A stretch of 48,567 bases of DNA, taken from assembly GCA_949289995.1 (NCBI GenBank), contig CASEQE010000045.1, forward strand, positions 1 to 48,567. The letters run 5' to 3'. Positions 43,344 through 48,567 of this stretch are shown piece by piece. A model generated the notes under the pieces. The model was not told the DNA's origin. It made no database searches and saw only the letters and a program-made list of their open reading frames with translations. The first letter of the stretch is position 1, and each line of letters starts with the position of its first letter. This DNA comes from an uncultured Peptococcaceae bacterium. GTDB taxonomy: Bacteria > Bacillota > Dehalobacteriia > UBA4068. Made by a program: the position numbers and the translations under genes.

Positions 43344-44177
43344 ATGTCAAGAAAAAGATTAACGCAAATCTTTCCTTTTTTGCTACCACTACGAAAATGG
43401 CAGAAAAAGCAACTATTCTATTTTAAAATGCATATGGATCGCAACACATATGCCAAAGCCACTTGCCAACAGCTATTACCTTATACAACTTTTTCTACGT
43501 CCTCGCTTTTATGTAATCCAAATAGCGGCTTTGATCTAAAATATCAAATAAATAAGAAGCATAATTTGCAGCTTGCCGCGGCTAGTATCAATCATATCGT
43601 CATACATCCTGGCGAAACCTTTTCCTTTTGGCAGCTTGTACGGCATGCGGATCGAAAAGAAAAATATAAAGACGGCTTAACGCTTATCGATAACAAAATT
43701 ACCACAGCTTATGGTGGCGGTTTATGTCAATTAAGCAATATGCTGTTTTGGTTATTTCTGCATACTCCGTTGAGTATTGTGGAACGACGCGGTCATGCCG
43801 TCGCTACTATGCCTGCCGCAGACAAAGATTTACCCTGCGGTACGGATGCGGCGGTTTATGAAGGATGGTTGGATTTAAAAGTGCAAAACAACACAACCAA
43901 TTCTTTTCAAATCGAAATCAACTTTGATCAAGAATATATGCATGGACGGATTTTATCACAAACGCCTACCCATATTAGCTATTATGTATATAATTCATCG
44001 GTTTCCTATAATAAACGCCAAGAAAAAATCTATCAAACGGCAAAAGTTTGCCGTGAAGAAATCAATCAAATAACGCAAGAAAAAAGTAAAAAATTATTGT
44101 ACGTCAACCAATGTGCAGTGGGCTATCCATTACCAAGTCGGATAAGAGTTGAAGAAAGAAGTGTGTGGAATGTCTAA
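43344..44177 (+). CDS. vanW: VanW-family protein
   Basis: A 277-residue protein. The core VIHPGETFSFWQLVRHADRKEKYKDG, TTAYGGGLCQLSNMLFWLFLHTPLSIVERRGHAV and AVYEGWLDLKVQNNT (parts of one domain) is the VanW/YoaR-type signature. Its biochemical role is unknown; it accompanies vanB and vanG clusters and may bind peptidoglycan precursors. AAAGGAG precedes ATG 43344. Overlaps the ligase start by 8 bp. Confidence 0.85.
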   Translation: MSRKRLTQIFPFLLPLRKWQKKQLFYFKMHMDRNTYAKATCQQLLPYTTFSTSSLLCNPNSGFDLKYQINKKHNLQLAAASINHIVIHPGETFSFWQLVRHADRKEKYKDGLTLIDNKITTAYGGGLCQLSNMLFWLFLHTPLSIVERRGHAVATMPAADKDLPCGTDAAVYEGWLDLKVQNNTTNSFQIEINFDQEYMHGRILSQTPTHISYYVYNSSVSYNKRQEKIYQTAKVCREEINQITQEKSKKLLYVNQCAVGYPLPSRIRVEERSVWNV

Positions 44178-45216
44178 AAAAACAATAGCTATCATTTTTG
44201 GTGGTAGATCAAACGAGTACGACGTATCTTTACAGTCTGCCACCGCAATATTTGAAGCTCTAAACTATAAAAAATTTAATATAATGCCAATCGGCATTAC
44301 CAGACATGGAGAATGGTATCGATATACGGGGAAAAAAGAAAAAATTCTCAACGATACATGGTTAGAGAATCCCCAGGATTTACATCCAATGGCTATTTCT
44401 CCCAGTCCTAATGTACAAGGATTGATAGAATTGATTGGAAACACATACCACGTGCTTCATGTGGATTTGGTTTTCCCCATATTGCACGGAAAATACGGCG
44501 AAGATGGCACATTACAGGGATTGTTTGAATTGGCAGGCATACCGGTAATCGGTTGCAATATGTTGTCTTCTGCATTGTGCATGGATAAAGCAAAAGCCCA
44601 TCGGTTGGTTAGCTTGCAGGGAATAGCTGTTCCTAAATCCATAACCTTCAAACAGGATGAAACAGAATGGGCGCTCCAAGAAATTACTCGCCGTTTGACA
44701 TATCCACTATTTGTAAAACCAGTTCGTTCAGGATCTTCGCTAGGAATCACAAAAGTGACGGAAAAGAAAAACCTAAACGCCGCTATTGAATTGGCTTTTG
44801 CCCATGATGCAGAAGTAATAGTCGAAGAAATGGTCGATGGCTTTGAAGTAGGTTGCGCGGTATTAGGCATTGATCATCTAATGGTAGGACGAGTTGATGA
44901 AATTCAAATCACCGGCGATTTATTCGACTATACGGAAAAATATACGCTTAACACGGCTCAAATATATATGCCTGCAAGAATCGATATGTGGACGGAAAAA
45001 CGAATCCAGGAAACTGCCGTAACCATATATAAAGCTTTGGGGTGTTCTGGTTTTGCCCGCATAGATATGTTTTATACGCCAGCAGGAAACATTGTATTCA
45101 ACGAAGTCAATACGATTCCCGGATTTACCTCTCATAGCCGCTATCCTAATATGATGAAAGGAATTGGTCTTTCTTTTGATCAATTGTTAGATCAATTGAT
45201 TGGTCTATATTTATAG
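44170..45216 (+). CDS. vanG: VanG-type D-alanine--D-serine ligase
   Basis: A 348-residue ATP-grasp ligase. It starts with IAIIFGGRSNEYDVSLQSA, the D-Ala-binding glutamate of Ddl-type ligases, then HGKYGEDGTLQGL, FVKPVRSGSSLGITKV and FNEVNTIPGFTSHSRYP. The omega-loop segment FDYTEKYTLNTAQIYMPARI resembles VanG and VanC/E D-Ser ligases rather than VanA/B (D-Lac). It would make the D-Ala-D-Ser ending that lowers vancomycin affinity. Start ATG 44170; a TTG seven codons earlier is possible. Confidence 0.85.
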   Translation: MSKKTIAIIFGGRSNEYDVSLQSATAIFEALNYKKFNIMPIGITRHGEWYRYTGKKEKILNDTWLENPQDLHPMAISPSPNVQGLIELIGNTYHVLHVDLVFPILHGKYGEDGTLQGLFELAGIPVIGCNMLSSALCMDKAKAHRLVSLQGIAVPKSITFKQDETEWALQEITRRLTYPLFVKPVRSGSSLGITKVTEKKNLNAAIELAFAHDAEVIVEEMVDGFEVGCAVLGIDHLMVGRVDEIQITGDLFDYTEKYTLNTAQIYMPARIDMWTEKRIQETAVTIYKALGCSGFARIDMFYTPAGNIVFNEVNTIPGFTSHSRYPNMMKGIGLSFDQLLDQLIGLYL

Positions 45217-45218
45217 CA

Positions 45219-45968
45219 ATGCGAACGCTTACATTAAAAAAAGAAAGTATTTATGATGGAACGCTACTGCTTGTCAATGCCCACCATGCGCTGGGCATAA
45301 ATCACGTAACGAATTTAGCGCCGGTCGATATGCACTTTCCCCATATTCAGTTACAACGAGATGCCGCCAATATTCTTCGCCTGCTCTTACACGCCATATC
45401 AGCCAAAAGCGCAATTATTCCTGTAAGCGGCTACCGTTCCTATATGGAACAAAGCGCCATATATAAAGATTCGCTTAAATACAATGGTCAAACCTTTACG
45501 CAAAAATACGTTGCGCTTCCCAATCATAGCGAACACCAAACTGGTTTGGCAATCGATTTAGGCCTAAATCAAAAAGACATAGATTTTATTCGTCCAAATT
45601 TTCCCTATGAAGGTATTTGTAACGAATTTCTTAAAATAGCTCCCAATTACGGATTTATTGAGCGTTATGGCAAATACAAAGAGATTGTAACCGGCATTGC
45701 CCATGAACCATGGCATTTTCGCTATGTGGGATATCCGCATTCCAAAATCATTGCCAACCATAACTTATCCCTGGAAGAATATATAGAATGGATAAAAAAG
45801 TATTGCCGCTATTGCCGTTTCATATACCATCCCCATTATGGCTCCAAGGTAGAAATATTCTATGAACCTGCGGAAGAGGAACAAACCATATTAAGCATAC
45901 CTGAAACAAGCCTATATCATATTTCTGGCAATAATATCGACGGTTTTATCGTCACACTTTGGAGCTGA
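45219..45968 (+). CDS. vanXY: VanXY-type D,D-dipeptidase / D,D-carboxypeptidase
   Basis: A 249-residue cytoplasmic zinc peptidase. SEHQTGLAIDLG holds H106 and D113, and HEPWHFRYVG holds E163 and H166, with GYRSYMEQ (R73) before them, matching VanY/VanX/VanXY. No signal peptide, and a size close to VanXY(G), suggest the bifunctional type that removes D-Ala-D-Ala dipeptide and D-Ala-D-Ala-ended precursors. It begins 2 bp after the ligase stop. A VanY-only role is the alternative. Confidence 0.82.
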   Translation: MRTLTLKKESIYDGTLLLVNAHHALGINHVTNLAPVDMHFPHIQLQRDAANILRLLLHAISAKSAIIPVSGYRSYMEQSAIYKDSLKYNGQTFTQKYVALPNHSEHQTGLAIDLGLNQKDIDFIRPNFPYEGICNEFLKIAPNYGFIERYGKYKEIVTGIAHEPWHFRYVGYPHSKIIANHNLSLEEYIEWIKKYCRYCRFIYHPHYGSKVEIFYEPAEEEQTILSIPETSLYHISGNNIDGFIVTLWS

Positions 45969-46005
45969 GATATGGTTTTCATCCGCGAAACGTCCACATA
46001 CAGAA

Positions 46006-46024
46006 TCTGCTGTTTGCCAGCAGA
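46006..46024. other. Short hairpin after the van-like cluster
   Basis: TCTGCTG (46006-46012) and CAGCAGA (46018-46024), loop 5 nt. There is no T-run, so its role as a terminator is doubtful. Confidence 0.4.
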
Positions 46025-46106
46025 CAAACGAATCTGTGGATCGCATATATATGGTTCGACCAAATAGCAGTATAAACGCAGCCGCCATGAAATCAATAAA
46101 CGCTAA

Positions 46107-46154
46107 AAAGCCACCATTGCCAACCTGATTATGAGAATTGGCGATGATGGCTTT
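46107..46154. terminator. 17-bp hairpin between vanXY and moeA-like genes
   Basis: Arms 46107-46123 and 46138-46154 pair with two non-Watson-Crick positions, loop 14 nt. It separates convergent transcripts. No gene is seen in 45969-46225, in particular no vanT racemase. Confidence 0.65.
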
Positions 46155-46225
46155 CCTGACAACATATCTACCGTCTGCAGCGAAAATTCATACGTTCCTA
46201 TATTTTGAACGGTTGGAATAGCCGC

Positions 46226-47416
46226 TTAAGCATCAAAATATTCTTCGCCGCGCAGCAAATAAACCGGCAGCATTTCCCCTGCCCGCTTTACCTCTACGCC
46301 AAGTTCTGTAATATACAAAGCACCGGCGCTTAAACCTTCCACCATGCTGCCGTTTCGCCACGGCTTTTGCTTTACCCGATAGCCTTCCGGGGTATTTTGC
46401 ACATCCATCATGCAAAGGACTTCCATAGAAGGCGGGGCTTGGATATCTTCCGTCAAGGTACCGATAATAGCCTGACGTTTCAACATGGGAATATGCAAAA
46501 GATGATGAACAATGGCGCGAATACACCATTCCATGCCATATAGCATAGCAATTGGCGGTCCAGGGATATTGATTACTGGCTTGTTCTCGATTATGGAAAC
46601 GCACATCGGTTTTCCAGGCGCTGCTGCAACCCAATGAAATAAAGCCACGCCCCGTTCTTCCAGAATTCGTGCATTAAAATCCTCTTCTCCTTTTGAAGAA
46701 CCGCCGCTAAGGATCACGACATCCGCCTGGGCAAGGGCTCGATCTAAAGTAGAATCCAATTGCTGCCGATCATCCTTTACAATGGGGTACATAATCGGTT
46801 CAGCCCCCATTTCCAAAAGCATATTTTTTACCAAAACGCTGTTGCTATCAATGTTTTCCCCCCGCGTAACTGCCGTTCCCAACGGCACCAATTCGCTTCC
46901 AGTGGGTAGAAAGGCGACGCGGGGTTTTTTATATACCTCTACTTGCGCGATACCTCCCATGGCTAAACAAGCCAAATCGAAAGAGCAAAGCCTTCTCCCT
47001 GCCTGTCCCACGGTAGTACCTTTCATAATCATACTGCCGCTAGGTCGAATATTCATATTTTTGGTTACGCGTACACCAGGATCAATTTGCAAACCGGTTT
47101 CGCTAACAATCACTTTTTCAATGGGGATAACGGCATCGAAACGATCGTCAAAATCGTCTCCCGTATCTGCGCGGCAATAATCTACCCCAATGACCCACTG
47201 CCCCGTATCGGGTATACCGTTCGCAAAACGCTCGCTGATTACGGCCACACCGTCCATAGCGGAAGCACGCACCACAGGAATGGAATAAAGCGCGTGGTAA
47301 TTGTGAGTTAATACGCGTCCCAAAGCTTCTTCTGTAGCAATCGTTTCTACCAAGTCTACAGGCTGCCATTTGGCAAATAACGTTTCAATTACTTGCTTAC
47401 GCGTTGGTAACGGCAT
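46226..47416 (-). CDS. Molybdopterin molybdenumtransferase-like protein (MoeA family)
   Basis: A 396-residue protein. Domains in order: MoeA N-terminal/linker (RVLTHNYHALYSIPVVRASAMDGVAV, the SAMDGYA-type motif), the MoCF_biosynth core (VAFLPTGSELVPLGTAV, NIDSNSVLVKNML, VVILSGGSSKGEEDF, GKPMCVSIIENKPVINIPGPPIA) and a C-terminal barrel. MoeA inserts molybdate into adenylated molybdopterin. No other moa/moe genes are nearby; the neighbour is a methyltransferase with 1 bp between stop and start. A MoeA paralogue with a different job is possible. Confidence 0.85.
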   Translation of the reverse strand: MPLPTRKQVIETLFAKWQPVDLVETIATEEALGRVLTHNYHALYSIPVVRASAMDGVAVISERFANGIPDTGQWVIGVDYCRADTGDDFDDRFDAVIPIEKVIVSETGLQIDPGVRVTKNMNIRPSGSMIMKGTTVGQAGRRLCSFDLACLAMGGIAQVEVYKKPRVAFLPTGSELVPLGTAVTRGENIDSNSVLVKNMLLEMGAEPIMYPIVKDDRQQLDSTLDRALAQADVVILSGGSSKGEEDFNARILEERGVALFHWVAAAPGKPMCVSIIENKPVINIPGPPIAMLYGMEWCIRAIVHHLLHIPMLKRQAIIGTLTEDIQAPPSMEVLCMMDVQNTPEGYRVKQKPWRNGSMVEGLSAGALYITELGVEVKRAGEMLPVYLLRGEEYFDA

Positions 47417-47417
47417 C

Positions 47418-48356
47418 TTACAATACCCCCTGTTCTACAATAGCATAATCCGGGCGTTCGGTTTTATCTCTAATATCCCATAAAATCGTACCATACGTAG
47501 AATCCGTTACTTCTAATAAACGGCCGTCTCTATCTATATGCGCTTGCAGCCAAACAAAAATTTTCATTGCATTCTCCTGGGTGCGCTCGCACTGCGGAAG
47601 CATATGCTCCATCATGAAAGCGACGTATTCTTTATCCGCTTCCACATAGATTTCCTGATGCCTCGTTTCATAGCTAGTTTCCGGGTTATAGCCCATAAGA
47701 AACAATACGTTAAAAAGAGAATAAAACCATCTACCGCTCCATTGCCGTGGCATTTCTCTTCCAAAAACTTCTTGCATAATTTGTGATCTAAGGTGGTTAC
47801 ATCCGCTTAAATGGGTAACGTTGCAACACCAAGCACGACTCATGTCCATCAGCTTAATCAAGCCTTCCATACCATGAATGGCCGGAGTCATAGAGCTAAA
47901 CGCCAGGTCAAACCTTCTTTTATAACCTTCTTGTTCAATATCGATGGACTGAAAATCACAGGCGCGCATAGAGGCATTGGTAATCCCCTGGTTGCGAATA
48001 TGTTCCATGCCATGGGCAACCATTTTTTCCGAAATATCTAGCCCTAATACGCTACGGCTGTTTTTAGCAAATTCTGCAACAAAACGACCTGGCCCACAAC
48101 CAATATCCACCACGTCGCAGTCTGCATGCAAAATACCGCGCTGCTGCAAAAGCTTGACGGCGCTATAGACGCGTCCATCGCCTTTTCGCTGATTTTGCCG
48201 TTCTTTTTGCCAAAACTCTGCTCTTTGGTCCCATTTTTTGGCAGAATGATCCGGCGTATCGGCTGGTCGAGAATCTTGCATTTGTGCAAAATATTTCAAG
48301 TCCGTCAAATTGGCGGATGGTCGATAACGAACGTCCAGTTCATCTAAACTTTTCAT
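47418..48356 (-). CDS. Class I SAM-dependent methyltransferase
   Basis: A 312-residue protein. The Rossmann core shows CDVVDIGCGPGRFVAEFAKNS (motif I), VLGLDISEKMVAHG (motif II) and FDLAFSSMTPAIHG (motif IV). The N-terminal ~55 residues and C-terminal ~100 residues are specific to this group. GGAAGGATAG precedes ATG 48356. It is first in a two-gene operon with the MoeA-like gene. The substrate is unknown; the fixed pairing suggests a cofactor or metal-centre related methylation. Confidence 0.82.
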   Translation of the reverse strand: MKSLDELDVRYRPSANLTDLKYFAQMQDSRPADTPDHSAKKWDQRAEFWQKERQNQRKGDGRVYSAVKLLQQRGILHADCDVVDIGCGPGRFVAEFAKNSRSVLGLDISEKMVAHGMEHIRNQGITNASMRACDFQSIDIEQEGYKRRFDLAFSSMTPAIHGMEGLIKLMDMSRAWCCNVTHLSGCNHLRSQIMQEVFGREMPRQWSGRWFYSLFNVLFLMGYNPETSYETRHQEIYVEADKEYVAFMMEHMLPQCERTQENAMKIFVWLQAHIDRDGRLLEVTDSTYGTILWDIRDKTERPDYAIVEQGVL

Positions 48357-48405
48357 CTTCTATCCTTCCTCTCGCCAATATAGGGCGCAGATTTCAGGTG
48401 CGTCC

Positions 48406-48426
48406 GTATACATTCTCATAGTATAC
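48406..48426. promoter_or_regulatory. Inverted repeat upstream of the methyltransferase-moeA operon
   Basis: GTATAC occurs at 48406-48411 and 48421-48426; each is self-complementary, and together they form a 6-9-6 inverted repeat 50 bp before the methyltransferase start. It is a plausible operator. The stretch to the window end (48567) shows no gene. Confidence 0.4.
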
Positions 48427-48567
48427 AAAACCATCGCTACCGATTTTCAGCGGCGATATAAAAAGCTTGGATATAGCATATGGTCTATACAATATTCAAG
48501 AGTTGGCTTTTTTGCTTGTCTTTTACCGGCAGGCAAATTGTCCTTCTCACATCATAGCGATCATAAA

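Noticed and set aside
44457..44870. 137-codon minus-strand ORF inside the vanG-like ligase
   Set aside because: Antisense to a conserved gene; no start signal and no domain.

Overview
The window looks like a chromosomal segment of a low-to-moderate GC anaerobic member of the Bacillota (Clostridia or Negativicutes; the sequence alone does not let me choose). The evidence is the ruvC-ruvA-ruvB-queH-spoIID-like-queA order, purine-rich Shine-Dalgarno sites, a cobalamin riboswitch over a nucleotide-loop operon, ftsEX with an M23 and an S41 peptidase, a PadR/TetR/MarR regulator set, and a vanG-type glycopeptide-resistance-like cluster. No phage, CRISPR array, insertion sequence or rRNA was seen.

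Layout. 1-~1,090: decayed end of a mobilizable or conjugative element (frameshifted DUF3847-like gene, a piece resembling a MobA/MobL relaxase, a terminator hairpin). 1,097-2,959: a SpoIID-type domain protein with three peptidoglycan-binding repeats and a beta-sandwich partner. 3,151-8,622 (minus): a cob operon, promoter > cobalamin riboswitch > intrinsic terminator > cobU-cobS-cobC-cbiB-cobD and an apgM-like alkaline-phosphatase-superfamily gene. 9,054-14,203 (minus): ftsE-ftsX-M23 peptidase-S41 protease-CofE-like ligase. 14,547-15,239: AlkD-like protein. 15,315-15,661: zinc-ribbon membrane protein with an A-tract frameshift. 16,018-21,170 (minus): ruvC-ruvA-ruvB-queH-spoIID-like-queA. 21,303: tRNA-Thr(CGU). 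21,700-26,473: small membrane proteins, a TetR operon, and a PadR operon whose two DUF2812-type genes are broken. 26,670-29,520: a glycosyltransferase fused to a hydrolase-like domain, divergent from a membrane protein with a Pro/Ala/Ser linker. 29,767-32,065: an MFS transporter with C-terminal CBS domains, divergent from a MarR regulator. 32,179-39,861: GNAT acetyltransferase, a two-component system, and a divergent four-gene ABC-2/GldG/DUF4340 export operon. 40,152: flavin-reductase-like protein. 41,261-45,968: vanR-vanS-vanW-vanG-vanXY homologues without vanT. 46,226-48,356 (minus): a methyltransferase-MoeA pair.

How it fits together. Several operons show tight translational coupling (ATGA or TAATG overlaps in ftsEX, ruvCA, the two-component system, cobC-cbiB and the ABC operon). 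Transcription control is unusually readable: consensus promoters with 17-bp spacers, palindromic operators at tetR, padR and marR, a complete B12 riboswitch with terminator, and long perfect or near-perfect hairpins at gene ends. The most notable features are the vanG-like cluster with a hairpin between its regulatory and resistance genes and no serine racemase, a candidate structured leader RNA in front of the ABC operon, the GT4-hydrolase fusion, and several genes interrupted by single-base changes, two of them in poly-A tracts.
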